NCBI GenBank assembly: GCA_027625915.1
Contig: JANTQA010000043.1
Span: forward strand, 62,001 to 126,000
Reading direction: 5' to 3'
Length of the DNA: 64,000 nt
Source of the DNA: Anaeramoeba flamelloides
Taxonomy: Eukaryota; Metamonada; Anaeramoebidae
Position 1 is the first letter of the stretch. The number at the start of each line of letters is the position of its first letter. Of the stretch, positions 1-12,059 are shown piece by piece. Under the pieces are notes generated by a model. That model worked only from the letters and a program-made list of their open reading frames with translations, ran no database searches and was not told the origin of the DNA. Made by a program: the position numbers and the translations under genes.

Positions 1-82
1 AATGGATTTAATTATTCATAAAAAATCTTATGTTCAACTTTTTTTCAGTGAAAGTTCAGTAATAAAAAATCCGTAATGCTCA

Positions 83-276
83 TTTCAAAAATTGTGACTC
101 ACTTTTTTTTAGTTTTTGGTTTTATTTTTTTTAATTTTTAATATATCAGGCTTTTATAGATTTAAAATGACTTAAAAGTGAATTACAAATCATATTTAGT
201 TATTAATTGTTCTTGAATACTAAAGGATAATTTTTTTTTTCAATTTATTATTTCAAGTGAGTCACAATTTTTGAAA
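83..276. mobile_element. E-family inverted-repeat element, copy 1 (MITE-like)
   Basis: Two perfectly complementary 22-base arms lie at 83-104 and 255-276, enclosing a 194-bp AT-rich body. A second copy at 51358-51760 matches the body and also the left flank back to base 1, so the true element may be larger. That second copy carries an extra ~200-bp M1 MITE, which makes this copy the natural empty site for that insertion, near 200-202. No coding capacity was seen. Confidence 0.7.
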
Positions 277-629
277 AAGAGTTTAGAAACAAATAAAAAT
301 GGTAGTACTGCTTCCAATAATAATACATACAATAGCCTCAAGATTTTGAAGTTATGACGTGTTGATTATATTCTAAATAAACTTTATTACTCATGGTGAA
401 ATGTTAATTAACGTATTAGTTTTGTCTAACTCAAAATTTTCAATTTTATTTTTTTATACAAGTTCCATATTAAAAATCATGTTTCACTTTTTTCCCCAAA
501 TGGTTATCTTAAATCCAAAAAAATAGGAAGAATTAGTCAAACAATTAAAAAATAAACCAATATCCATGTTGTGTCTTCATAAATTTGATTGTTTCTTGAT
601 TTTCTTTTTTTTTTTTTTTACGATTTTTT
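277..629. other. AT-rich intergenic, no gene seen
   Basis: Low-complexity A/T sequence without a convincing open frame. A motif near 481-510 (GTTTCACTTTTTTCC followed by a GGTTATCTT-like string) recurs at about 8092-8120 and, inverted, at 7690-7740, so part of this stretch is repeat debris. Confidence 0.5.
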
Positions 630-788
630 CATAATGGTGTAGCAAACCCAGTAAATTAAGGATATTTTGAATTTTAAAGTTTCGATATCTTGTGTTACTC
701 AAAAAAGATTTTTTCAATTTCAAAAAATTTTCTCAGAATTAAAATTTTTAAAATTATTGAAAAAGGGAAAATGTACTTACTTGCTTAA
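630..788. mobile_element. Q-family element, right-end fragment
   Basis: The sequence matches the right end of the Q element at 8994-10210: the same order of an AAAGTTTCRATATCT-like string, a GTKRYACTCAAAAA-like string and a terminal TGTACTTACTTGC. It ends at a TTAA at 785-788, as complete Q copies do. The left part is missing. Confidence 0.6.
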
Positions 789-1149
789 ATTTCTGAAAAT
801 GGATTTAAGTGTAAGTAAATTAGGGTAATTATTTAAACTTTTTTAATAATAAAAATAAAAACACAAAATTTTTTTTTTTCAAATATTTATTTTTTTTAAT
901 GTGATCTCAAAATAATTATTAAATAAGAATTCCAAAATTGAAATTTTTATTTTTCAAATAATCTAATTTAAAATATCTTTTGATAATAAACAAATACATA
1001 TTTTATATATTTTAAAAGATTTATTAATATGAAAGATTTTTAAATAAAAAAAATAATATTTTTCAAACTTTTTTTCAATTTCTATATCTTTCTCATGAGT
1101 GGTTATCTTAATTAAAATATATTATTATTCAAATTTTAATATTAAAATT
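789..1149. other. AT-rich 3' flank of the cadherin-like gene
   Basis: No gene seen. It lies downstream of the stop codon of the minus-strand gene at 1150 and is almost wholly A/T. A polyadenylation site is expected here but no single AATAAA stands out among many A/T hexamers. Confidence 0.4.
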
Positions 1150-1383
1150 TTATAGGTTTTCCAATTCTAAATCTACATCCATTGCAAATGATGTTACGAT
1201 AGGTCCAGTTGGAATATTATTCTGAATATTATTAAAATTATAATTTGGAGGATCATTGTTAATATTTGAATTTGTTACATTTCCATTTCCATGTCCATTA
1301 ACAAAATTATCTTTTTCCGTATTATTAAAATTATTATTATTATTATTATTATTATTAAAATTATTATTAAAATTATTATTAAA

Positions 1384-1439
<56 letters not shown>

Positions 1440-4400
1440 AATTATAATTAAAATGAAGATTATTATTGTTATTATTATCATTGTTATTATTATTATTCTC
1501 ATTATTATTATTTTGAAAATTATTATTAATAATATTATTATTATTCAGATCTGGTTTTTCTTTATAATCAGAATCACTATCACCATCACCATCATTCGTT
1601 CTTTGATCAAAATCAGTATTCTTTTCCTGATTTGAATTATCAATATTCTCCATATCTAGGCTATTTGCTGTTTTTTTTCTTTTCAAAAAAATAAAAAAAG
1701 CCAAGATAACAACAATAATTACCATAAAAGAACTTCCTAAGGCCAATGAGATGGTTGAATTATTATTTTTTTCATCATCATCGACCTCACTATCATCTTC
1801 ATCATCGTTAATTACCAAAATTTGCAAAATTTGAGAAATTGAAGTATTACAGCTTAATACATTTGTAGCCACAACCTTAATTTCTAAAAGATCATTAACA
1901 CAGCATGAAGGATTACCAGAAAAGGTTCTTGTTTCTGAATCGAAATCCAACCATTCAGGCAATGGATGTTCCCTATCAGGATTGAGTGTTTCAATTAATA
2001 TTGCTTCATAAACAAAGCCATCGTCTGTGTCGGCAAATTGAGGGTTCACAAAGGTATCATGTTCAAACTGGTAGGAATTATCTTCTGCAATTGTGAAAGT
2101 TTGGTTTTCAAACACCTTATTAATGGCGAGAGGATCACCATGAACATTCAAAACCCAAGATACAGGCTCACTGATTAAACTACATTCATCTTTAGCTTCT
2201 ATGATAATATGATACGCATTATCGTTGCCAGTGCAGCTTTCATCTGCAGATGTACCATAATATTCACCAGTGTGTGCATCAAACAGTAACCAATTGGGCC
2301 AGTCTCTGTCATCATTTTCAGATAGATATGTTCTAAAGGTCATGGATCCGTCTTCTGGATCTATGAACAGATCATTTGGCAAATAAAAACTGAATGAATC
2401 TTCTTCATAGATTGCTTGGTCTTGTAAATCATCACCATTCCAATATGGCTCTTGGTTAATGATGTCAAAATAAAAATCGTTTTGAATTGTATTGCAATGA
2501 TCGCTTGCAAAGACAATAATGTGCATTGTTTGATGGCATTTGTCAATTGGGACCGTGCCTGAAAATAATCTTGTCTCGTTTGAAGAGAAGCTTAACCAGT
2601 CTGGCAATGTATCATTGCTCCCATCCATTTTGGCTTCAAATTTTAATTGGTCACCTTCCGGGTCTACAAAGCAATTCTGGTCGAATTGAAATTGGAAATC
2701 TTCGCCTGCAGAAAACTCTTGTCTTTGTAAATCTTCATCAATATAGGGCTTCGAGTTTGCTATGGCCAATTGGAAACTATTCGAAACATTATTATAACCG
2801 TCATTGGCGGTTACTGTAATATTCCAAATTTGCCCACAGTCGGTGTCAGCTGGCACCTTGCCCAAGAATTCTCTCGATGGTGAATCGAAGCTTAACCAGG
2901 ATGGCAAAGGATCGCCACTGGACAATTCCGCATGGTAGGTTAGTTCAACATTTTCCGGATCATCGAATGTACCAATATCAAAGGTATAATTAAAATGCCT
3001 ATTAACATTACTCTGTTGGTCCACTAATGGGGTTTCTACCGATGGCGGGCTATTGGAAATAATTAAAGAAAAGATACCAAAGGCCTCCTGGCAGCCGTCA
3101 CTAGCAATAACCTTAATATCCAAGCTGTCGTTATTGCGATAACTGGGGTCTACTACCCCACTAAGATTTCTTTCCTCTGGATAAAAATCTAGCCAATCAG
3201 GCAACGGTTGGCCGTCGCTTAGTCTGGCTTCATATGTTAGATCTACACCCTCTGGGTCATTGAAAACGGTCTCACCAATTTGGTATTCATAATATGCATT
3301 GACCGCTGATGATTGGGGGTCATCTAGGGGTTGCTCTTGTGTGGGTCTGCTGTTGGTAATATTTAATGAAAAGACGCCCGACACCTCCTGGCATCCATCG
3401 CTCGCATAAACGCTGATCATGATTTCTCCACATGCAGAGTCACCAATGGTTCCATTAAACTTTCTTTCCGCTGGATAAAAATCGAGCCAATCGGGCAACG
3501 GCTGGCCGTCGCTTATTTTGGCGTCATAGGTTAGATCTACACCCTCGGGATCATCAAAGCAAGCAGAATCAAAGGTATATTCGAAATAACCCCTCAAACC
3601 CGCTGTGTGGTTTTGTAATGAAAGCGGGTGCGTGGGCACTTGGTTTTGAATGGTTAAAGTATAAGAATCTGTAATTGGCTCACACCCATCTGTGATTTCA
3701 ATTTCAATATCTAAAGTTTCTTGGCATTGGCTTGAAGGGATGTCTCCATACCATTCTCTTAGACTGTCATTGAAATGCAACCAACTTGGGAATGGCGCAC
3801 CGCCGACTACGTGATTTGAAGTGTATGATAGCGTGTGACCAAGATCGTCGTCTCTATAGCTGTCTTCATCGAAGATGTAACTGTACGATTTTTGGATGCC
3901 GAGTTGTTGGTTGGTCAAGTTTTTCGCCTTCTGGGGGGCATTGTTATTAATTTGCAATTCAAAGATAATGTCGTGTGTGTTTGCACAAACATCGGTGGCA
4001 GTCACTTTAATGGATAATGTTTCATCGCATTGATCTGGCACATCGCCTGAAAATTCTCTTGCTAGTGAATTTCCCTCAAATTGTAACCAAGCCGGCAAGG
4101 CATCCCCATTCGACAATTGTGAAGCATAAGTCAAATTATTGAGATCATTGTCTGCAAAGGCATCGGAGGGAAACACATAGCTCCATCCATTTGTTTGGCA
4201 ATCAACACTCTGACTGGGGATACCGCTGCCTGTTCTTGGCGATGGATCGTTAATGTTGATTGTAAATAATTTGGTTTCTGTGAGCCCGCATGCTTCACTT
4301 GTTGTCATTTTAAAATCAAAACTCTCGTGGCAAGAGCTAATATTCGGTGCTGTCCCGAAAATATTAGTATCTTTCCGGTAGTCGTGGTGAATCCATGATG

Positions 4401-5588
4401 GTGTGCTACTCCCATTATCCATGGTCAAGTAATAGGAAAGGGACGCTATTTCTGGATTGTCAAAGGCAAAGGAAAAATCAAAATCTGTGTTGGATTCAAA
4501 ATGCTTCTCGTCAAGGCCGCTGACATAATATGGGTATTGCAATTCATATTTGGCATAATAAATATCATAGTTACCAACGTAGGTGATGGTAAAATGTATG
4601 TCGTGCACACCAATATCGACCTGACTATTTTCGCCGGAATAATCAACGAGAAAGGGGTCGCAAATAAGCTCACTTGTTGAGGTATGAACACTTGCCTTAA
4701 TGTCATCGTTGTCTGACATCCCTGCCACAATAATGCCATCTCTTCCCTTCCCAGCCGAGATGTCACCAACAGAATATTGTATCCTTCGATCACCGCTGTC
4801 CGATCCGTCTGGCCAATATGCAACATAAAAATCATCAGTTGCAAATTTGGTAAATAATTGCAGATCGTTCCCAGAATGCGCCACAATTATTGGTGAGTAA
4901 CCTCTTTGTTGTTGCATTAGCCCATAATATTGCAATTCTTCCCCTGTGACTGAAGACAACCTGGACCCATATGCGTTACCAGCGGCGTACCACGATACGG
5001 CAATGTCTTCGCTGTCACTGAATTTCGACACGCTCATTCGATAATCATCCTTAGCCATCGAGTCCCTGATCATAAAGATTGTGCCTAGTGTTCCATCCGC
5101 GTTGACAAATCTCCCCCAGGGTTCATCATATTGATCCTCAACCCATGCTACAAAGGCTCGGTTGTCGCTCAGTGTCTCCACATCGGGCATATTGCACCTG
5201 CCTTCGGTAGAGACGGTGATTTCGTTCGTTGGGTTTTCACCATCGGCATCATAAATCCTCGCCTTAATATTGCCACTTACTGAACTTTCATCAGCCCACA
5301 CAATAATAAATTTCCCATCAGGCCTGTATTTGACCCTCGTGTTTACCTGACTTCCAGAGGTATGCGTGTTCACCTGGAAATGCGATTTTATCAGATCGCC
5401 AGTAGAGTCATAGAGCGAAGCCGCAACTCCAGTCCCTGATCCATCAAGTCCTTTGATTGAATACACAACCACAAAGTCTCCATTGACAGGCGAAATCGAT
5501 GTAGATGGGTTGTATGCTAAACCCTGCCCTGTTGACCAGTTCTTTGTATCTTCAATTATTATCTTTGGACAACAACCAGAGTAAACGT
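1150..5588 (-). CDS. Large single-pass membrane protein with nine dystroglycan-type cadherin-like (CADG) repeats and poly-Asn cytoplasmic tail (5' end incomplete)
   Basis: Residues are numbered from the codon at 5472. Residues 1-310 hold repeated beta-strand motifs (FVVVY, FIIVWAD, AFVAWVE, IAVSWY) with a DGSGTGV..LYD..GD..FQVNT signature known from bacterial secreted repeat proteins. From about 330 to 1220 come nine units, each with an (L/F)PxWLxF motif followed by a xxFxGxxP turn, typical of CADG domains. Cys pairs recur in most units and would suit an extracellular fold. A hydrophobic segment at about 1244-1266 ends in KRKK (stop-transfer), and an acidic, Asn-rich tail follows. The frame stays open to 5658 but has no ATG there: the triplet at 5472 is GTG. 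A spliced exon with the signal peptide is therefore expected, and a pyrimidine-rich stretch ending in AG at about 5589 is one candidate acceptor. Function is probably adhesion or recognition at the cell surface (inference). Confidence 0.85.
1290..1545 (-). repeat. Coding (AAT)n tract, poly-Asn
   Basis: The plus strand shows long uninterrupted ATT runs, densest at 1318-1440. Read on the minus strand in frame they encode Asn almost exclusively as AAT, with occasional Phe. This is a microsatellite inside the cytoplasmic tail and is expected to vary in length between strains. Leu- or Ile-rich frames on the opposite strand are artefacts of it. Confidence 0.9.
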
Positions 5589-5658
5589 CTTTGGAGAGAG
5601 AGACAAGTTTTAATAGAAATACATATTTTTCAATAAAGTTATTTACATTCCAAAAGAA

Positions 5659-6860
5659 TTAGAAAATTGTTTGGATTATTTTTTGTTGGAAAGAAGTAAT
5701 TCAGAAAGTTTAATTTTCAGAGTTTTGATTTGAAAGTTAAAATTTACAATTTAATAGAAACAAAACCAAGAGTACAAAGAAGTAAAATTTGAAACGCATT
5801 TCAAGAAATGTTGAAACAATAAAGCTACTTTTGCAAAAAATGAATTTTTTTTTTTTTTGTTCTAACTTTTATTTTGGTGGAATTTGGACAAAATTTAAAA
5901 CTGTGAAAAAGTTTTACATTGATCAAAATAATGCCTGTAAAATGACGATAATCTGTGTTTCAAAATATTATTTATACCTGTTTTTTTTTTTCTTATTGTT
6001 CCATTAGGTGTGTTTCATGTTTTTTGATTTGTTAACAATGTGGCTTTGAATTGTTGTAAACTTTCATTAACAAACGACACACAATGAAAGATTAACACCC
6101 TGAAAATTGATATTTCTATAAAATGAATTCTTTTTTTAAAAAAAATGTCATAATAAAAAAATAGTAGATATTTTGTGAAAATTTTTTTTTTTAGTTGTTA
6201 TTTTGAAACTGGTAAAACAAATAAGTACGTACAATTACTTTGAAAAAATTTTGAATAATATTTTTTTACAGAATTTTGCTTGATTTCTCATTTTTGAAAA
6301 TATAAAGTGTGAGAACTTAATGGCGAATTAAGCCTAGCTATCATTAAAACCTCTATTATTGGAATTAGTTTTTATCAAAAAAATTATTATGTACACTGGT
6401 GTAACTAACCCGTGTTTTTTATTTGGACCCATTACTAAAATTTAACTCATGCAAAAAATATTGGCTGGCTGTAGAAATAAAAGAAACAAATCAATGGGAT
6501 GAAACAGTATATAAACAAGAAATTGGGTTCTTTAAATAAATTTAAAAAAGAATTATGTAGATAATGAAAGATTAAAATGTAATTTTTTGACAAAAAAATG
6601 AGAAAAATTTCATTTTTTGAATTTTTTAGAAAAAAATCATTCAATCTCACAAATTTTGTAAATATCTGATGAAATTTTTGAAACAAAGTCATTTAATATA
6701 ATTGAGTCATTTCGATTAATCAAAGATCTAAGCTCTAAAGTCAATTTGGATCTGAACCAAGAATCTATAAGTGATTTCTGGTCTTCCAATACCCAAATCT
6801 GAAAAAAAAACACAAGAGTTAAATTTTCGTAATGGGTTAAAGGTTGTCTGAACGGGTTAT
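5659..6860. other. AT-rich intergenic with possible 5' exon of the cadherin-like gene
   Basis: No coding region could be supported. The missing N-terminal exon of the minus-strand gene below 5588 should lie here or further up. A string TATCATTAAAACCTCT ending near 6354 resembles the right terminus of the R family (see 43878-45750), so part of the stretch is probably a decayed R element. Confidence 0.45.
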
Positions 6861-6864
6861 TTCC

Positions 6865-7600
6865 ACCACTCTAATATGAAAAAACGTGATATTCGATAAA
6901 ATCGTGATAATCATGAAAAAAACATGGTAAATCTCAAAATATAGAGGTTAAATTGTAATCCCGAGATAATATAGTTGATGGGTTTTTGGGATAATTTAGC
7001 AATATTTTTACAAAGAAATTTTTTTTGATCAAAAAAATAGATTATGTAATTAAAAGTCATTCTTTGAAAAAACAACAAAAAAGATTTCTTGATTCAATCA
7101 AGGATCAGATCAAAGAGTTTTATTGTGTTTTCATTTGGCTTGGTTGTCAAAACTATCGATCCTTTCAGATCTACAACAATAAGAACTAAAGAGAAATAAA
7201 TATTTTTTCAGTTAATCATGGTGTTGTAAATTGTGTTGAATAAAAGAGCTTCTAAAACAACCAACCCTTCACCTTTCCTTTAAAGAATGTATTCTTGGGT
7301 GAAAAAATTTTCAATATTTATTCTTCGAAAGCTAAAAGGGGGTGTATAACTTTTCATTATCTTTCACAACATCCTAGTCAGATGATCACCAATTATTAAG
7401 ATTTTTTGTACAATTTTTTTCTTCTTCTTATTCTTTAAATATCTTGGTATTGGAGAAAACAGAACTAGATCTTAAACTTTTTTGTTTGATTGATAACCAA
7501 TAAGAAGTACAATTACTCTTTATTCTATTTGGTTATTAAACTTATAAAGGTAATAACCCCGTTTTAAAAAAACCACATTTTTTATATAAAAGTATTTTGT
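6865..7600 (+). mobile_element. R-family repeat, copy 1 (partial)
   Basis: The sequence is repeated in direct orientation at 8070-8850 and in inverted orientation in the full-length copy at 43878-45750. A core of about 115 bases at 7021-7137 appears identical to 8236-8352. The segment around 7037-7057 is the empty-site equivalent of the M3 insertion in the third copy. No coding frame is conserved between copies. Confidence 0.7.
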
Positions 7601-7615
7601 TGAAATAGATTTATT

Positions 7616-7780
7616 AGAGGTTTTGATGATAACATGCTAATATTCAAGATAAAGTTCCAAAAATCGAGATATATCAGAAAATCGCTGTGATTCAACATTA
7701 CCATTGTGGAAAAAAAGGGAAACGTGAAAAAAAGTGAAACACGGTTTTTAATTGGGAGCATTAATAGAAACTGTAAATCT
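7616..7780. mobile_element. R-type terminus and inverted partner of the 8070 region
   Basis: It begins with AGAGGTTTTGATGATA, the R-family terminal motif. Positions 7690-7760 (ATTACCATTGTGGAAAAAAA through to GGGAGCATTAA) are the reverse complement of about 8070-8120, giving a local inverted repeat of ~60 bases with a ~320-base spacer. Confidence 0.5.
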
Positions 7781-8069
7781 AAAGTAAGATCAATGAAAAT
7801 TAGAATAAATAAATAAATAAAGACAAAATGAAGTATTCGCCACAATAACAGTTTTTTTAATACTACCTTTTGGTGTGGGTCTTTTCTTTGATTGATCGAT
7901 TATTAAAAATTTGTTCAAAAAATTTACTATTTTTGGAATCTCCAAAACCACAACAAATATTTCGAAAAATCAATTAGATTTAAATTGTATTTGTAGGATT
8001 GATTGAAAATAATATAAAGGGTTATTATTTGAAGTTAATTGGTTTTACTTTTCATTTTCAGCTTGTCTT

Positions 8070-8850
8070 AATGTTCCCAATTGAAAACTGTGTTTCACTT
8101 TTTTTCCACAACGGTTATCTCGATAATATAACAAATCACGATAAATGCCAAAATATCTTGATGGCCAAAATTTTGAGATGGAACTGTAATCTCGACATAA
8201 TAGTTGATGGGTTTTTGGGCTAATTAAGAAATAATTTTTTTTGATCAAAAAAATAGATTATGTAATTAAAAGTCATTCTTTGAAAAAACAACAAAAAAGA
8301 TTTCTTGATTCAATCAAGGATCAGATCAAAGAGTTTTATTGTGTTTTCATTTAGTTTGGTTTACAAACCTATCGATCCTTTCAGATCAACAACAATAAGA
8401 ACTAAAGAGAAATAAATATTTTTGTCAGTTAATTGTGGTGTTGGAAATTGAGTTGAATAAAAGACCTTCTAAAACAATCAACCCTTTGTCTGTTCTTTAA
8501 AGAATCTGTTCTTGGATTAAAACCTTTTCAATATTTTCCTAAAGCTTTAGAGGATCTGGCTAACACTGCAAAATCTTTCACAACATCATTGCCAGATGAT
8601 CACCAATTATTTAGATTTGTTTTCTTGTTCTTTTTCTTCTTTGAGCATCTTTGTATTGTACACAAAACACAATTAGAGCTTTGAGGTTATTGTTTGATCG
8701 ATCACCAACAAGAAGTCAAATTATTCTTTATTCTTTTTGGCTATTTAAAATTGTGAATGTAACAACTCCATTTTTAGAAAACACATCGAGCTTATATTCA
8801 TGTGTATTGTTGAAATGGGTAATTATTAGTTTGAGAATAAAATTAGTTTG
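8070..8850 (+). mobile_element. R-family repeat, copy 2 (partial)
   Basis: Direct repeat of 6865-7600, sharing the near-identical core at 8236-8352 and the following segment with CTATCGATCCTTTCAGATC. The order of blocks is conserved up to the TTGAATAAAAGA block and the later AACAACTCC block. No open frame is conserved. Confidence 0.7.
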
Positions 8851-8867
8851 AGGTTTTATTTTTTTTT

Positions 8868-11306
8868 TTAAGGGACTAGTAACTCTTATTTATATTTAAT
8901 CCCTAAAGGTAATAGAGTAATTATTTACATAAGGGTACAATTAAACCTGATAGAAACTTCGTTTGTCAACTTTAGAGAAATGAATAATCATTTTTAAGGG
9001 GGTAAGTACATTTTTCATTTTTTGAGTGCCACAGTTTATCTGAAACTGAATTATTCAAATCATTTCAATAGCCAAATAAATTGATATTTTCATAAATACT
9101 AGAGTGTCAGATATCCTAGAATAAGATATTTTCATCCCTACAAAAAAAAAACAAATCAAAAAAATGAAAAAATTGATCAAAAAAAAATAAATAAAAATCA
9201 TTTATTACTTGAACTTATCTATAAGATTTGACACAATTACTTATTCTTTATTTGGTTTTATTTTTAATTCTTTATGAAAAAAATTTATTTGGAAAATTTT
9301 TGATAAACAAATTACTGTTTATTTCGTAAGAATTTCCAAAAGGAATTTAAAAATTGATTTTAGATTTATGTCATCTAATTCTAGTTTTAGTTCAGAAAAT
9401 CAGATATTTTTTATAATTCTTCTTGGGAATGGGGGTTTATTGGACAAATTCGTTTGATTTTATAATTATTTATTTTCCATTAAAATGAGAACTCAAAAAA
9501 AATTCTGAATCTGATTGAAATTTGTTATTGAATTTTTCAATTATTTTGATTTGAATCTTTTGTAACTGTTTTTTGATTCCAAGAATTCAGCACCTTTATT
9601 TTAATTTTTGAAATAGTATTCCTTGTTTTGGCTTGGTTTGATAAAAATATTTTAAAATTGAATTTTGAAAGCAAATTTGTCACAAAAGGTTTTTTAAAAT
9701 AATAATAAATAGTAATGGGGCGAGAAATTTTTGGAAAAAAATAGTTTGTATTCAAACAAACTAAGAAGATATTGAAAACCAATCTTCGAAAATAGGCTTT
9801 TATCGATTTTTTTAATTTTTCATTCTTGATTTCAACATATTTATTTGGAATGGTGATCTTTCGTGTTTGGTCCTCTAAAAGAAAATATTTGTTTGAAATG
9901 CACACCCTTTTGGGTATATTTTGTTGGTTTACTGTTTGATTAATTTCAATCATTGGTATAAACACATTTCTAGATCCAAACCTTTATTTAATAAAACCAA
10001 AAATTGAATCTTCTAAAATGTTCAAAAAATTGAAAAAATCTAAGATTCAACTCTGAATTACTTTGCTTTGATTCCATTCACTAATAGACTAGCGGATGGT
10101 GTTTTGGTTTCAAAGTTTCAATATCTGGTGGCACTCAAAAAATATTTTCATCAGTAATGTTAACACAATTAAAAATTGTTCAAAATAGTAAGTTGTACTT
10201 ACTTCCTTAAAAGATTTCATTTTTCCAATGGAATTTTCAGTCAAAAGATCTGATCCTTTTTTGTTTGGGATTTTCGGATCCAAATTAGAAAAATAAAAAT
10301 TTGCAAAAAAATTTATTTTTGAAGAAATATCACTTTTAGTAATTTCTGAGAGTCTTTATGAACAAGTAACGTTGTTTCTTTAATATTATTTAAAAAATAC
10401 ATCAAAAATAAATCAAATATTGTATCCTTGAAGATCTAAAAAATTTGAACAGTTATTTTATTAATAAATATTTATTCAATTTCTTGAAATTTAAAAGACT
10501 TGTCAATATACTTTTTAAAATATCAAGAGTATAAACAAGGAACTGGATGTATTAAAATCAGGTATTTGATAATATCTATTATTTTTTTTATTATTAGATA
10601 TCTGCATTTGAATTGTTTTATCTGTTGCAAAATCTTGGAAAAATTGAGAAATAAATGTAAAACATATTTGATACATTTCATCATTGGGTTGCTAATGACT
10701 TACTGAAATAATTAAGATTGGGTTTATAATTATTAATTATAAATAATCAAATTCAAAAGTATTTCTTTAGATAATAAGTTGAATTTTCCAGGTTTTAAAA
10801 AAGTTTTTCGGAGAGAATTTTTAATTCGATTCTTTGGTTCTTTTTCTCAGATTTTTTCATTTAACGGATAGAAAAAATAGATTTTGTCTATTCTTTGAAT
10901 CAAAAAATTATATTTTTTACAAGTTTAAAATAATTATTGCATTTTTTTTTTTTTTGAGATTAAGTAGATTTTTTAAACTTTGTTATTTTAGAACTTAATG
11001 GTTTCATTTTTAAACAGTATTTTTGTACACTTCCTTTACAGACAATAAGATTTCAATATTCTTTCTTTGAAAATAATTTTTTTTAAATAATTTGGAAATA
11101 TGTTGGATTTTGAACTTTTCAAAAATGGGTAAAATGGATCAGTCTTTTAAAAATATAATTCATTTCTGAAAATAGTTTTAAAAGTAAGCCATGTATTGAA
11201 GTTTTCAGATTTTTACTTTATTTTTCAATTTCAAGATATTAAAATTTTTTAAAATTTGTTAGTAAATTTACTTATAGATTTTTTTTTTAGTTGACTAGTC
11301 CCTTAA
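8868..11306. mobile_element. P-family TTAA-flanked TIR element, copy 1, containing a nested Q element
   Basis: The left end is TTAA-GGGACTAGT (8868) and the right end is ACTAGTCCC-TTAA (ending 11306). Removing the nested Q copy (8994-10210) leaves about 1.2 kb. A diverged, inverted relative at 35700-35924 matches 8870-8993 and 10211 onward without the Q insertion. TTAA at both ends with a GGG-starting terminal repeat resembles the piggyBac style of insertion. No transposase frame was recognised, so it would be non-autonomous. Confidence 0.7.
8994..10210. mobile_element. Q-family TTAA-flanked TIR element, copy 1
   Basis: The ends are TTAA-GGGGGTAAGTACA (left) and TGTACTTACTTCC-TTAA (right), giving a 1217-bp element. 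A full inverted copy lies at 30145-31391, and a right-end fragment at 630-788. The homologous P fragment at 35700-35924 has a single TTAA at 35791-35794 where this copy is inserted, which is direct evidence of TTAA duplication. A 142-codon frame at 9537-9965 (minus) is not preserved in the second copy, so it is probably not a gene. Confidence 0.8.
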
Positions 11307-11389
11307 AAATAATGAAAAGAAAAAAATTTTTTCCCAGAACAAACAAACCGATTCCCTTGATAAAATTTTCTGTTTTTCAAAACTTTCAA

Positions 11390-11669
11390 ACACTTGAAGA
11401 CAGTTCACAACCCTTGCAAACAATTTCAAAATTTTATTAAAGGGGAAAGTGTTGTAAAAGTCTCAAGGCTTTTTAAAAGTCAAGAGATTTTTATAGGTAA
11501 TCAAAAAAATAATTTTTCATTTTTTTGTGATAATGTGAATATCGCGATAATGTTGTTTATCGCGATTTTATGATTTTATGGTGATATAGTTGGACTAATC
11601 ACGATTTTTTTAATAGTCTGTGATTTTATTGTTAGTATCAAGATGATATATGTTATCATCAAAACCTCT
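11390..11669. mobile_element. R-family right-end fragment
   Basis: Inverted match to about 43878-44215 of the full R copy. It shares the blocks with CTTTCAAACACTTGAAGACA, the TCGCGATAAT-rich stretch and the terminal TTATCATCAAAACCTCT. Confidence 0.6.
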
Positions 11670-12058
11670 ACAGTGATCAAAATAATGCATGCACAACGAC
11701 TATAATCTGTCAGGATCATGAAAAAATTTTGTCAAAAAAAAATTAAATATTTGCTAATTTGACCCTTTTTAATAACTTAAATTATAATAAACACTATTGG
11801 TTATATAAAAGATCTTTGATCAAAAAATTATTTTTAAAGATTATTTACATTTAAATTGGAAAATTCAATTTTCCATTAATATTTTTTGATTTTATTGTAA
11901 AAAATTTGAATTTTTATTTGCTTCTAGACAAGAGGTCATTTCGTTATATTTTAATAGTATTTTAAATATGGTGAATATCTTTCAAATACAGAATTTTTTA
12001 TTTTGACTATTAAAGTATTATTTGTTATTTTAAATTGGAAAAAATATTTTTTCTTTGT
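11670..12058. other. AT-rich, nothing seen
   Basis: No open frame of interest, no repeat shared with the rest of the window that I could see. Confidence 0.4.
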
Positions 12059-12059
12059 T

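Noticed and set aside
1256-1635. Leu- and Ile-rich open frames on the plus strand, and an Ile-rich minus frame
   Set aside because: They are the other readings of the (ATT)n tract that encodes poly-Asn in the large gene.
4446-4886. 146-codon minus-strand frame inside the cadherin-like gene
   Set aside because: Out-of-frame reading of the supported coding region with no domain of its own.
9537-9965. 142-codon minus-strand frame inside Q copy 1
   Set aside because: The second Q copy does not keep it open, and no domain is recognisable.
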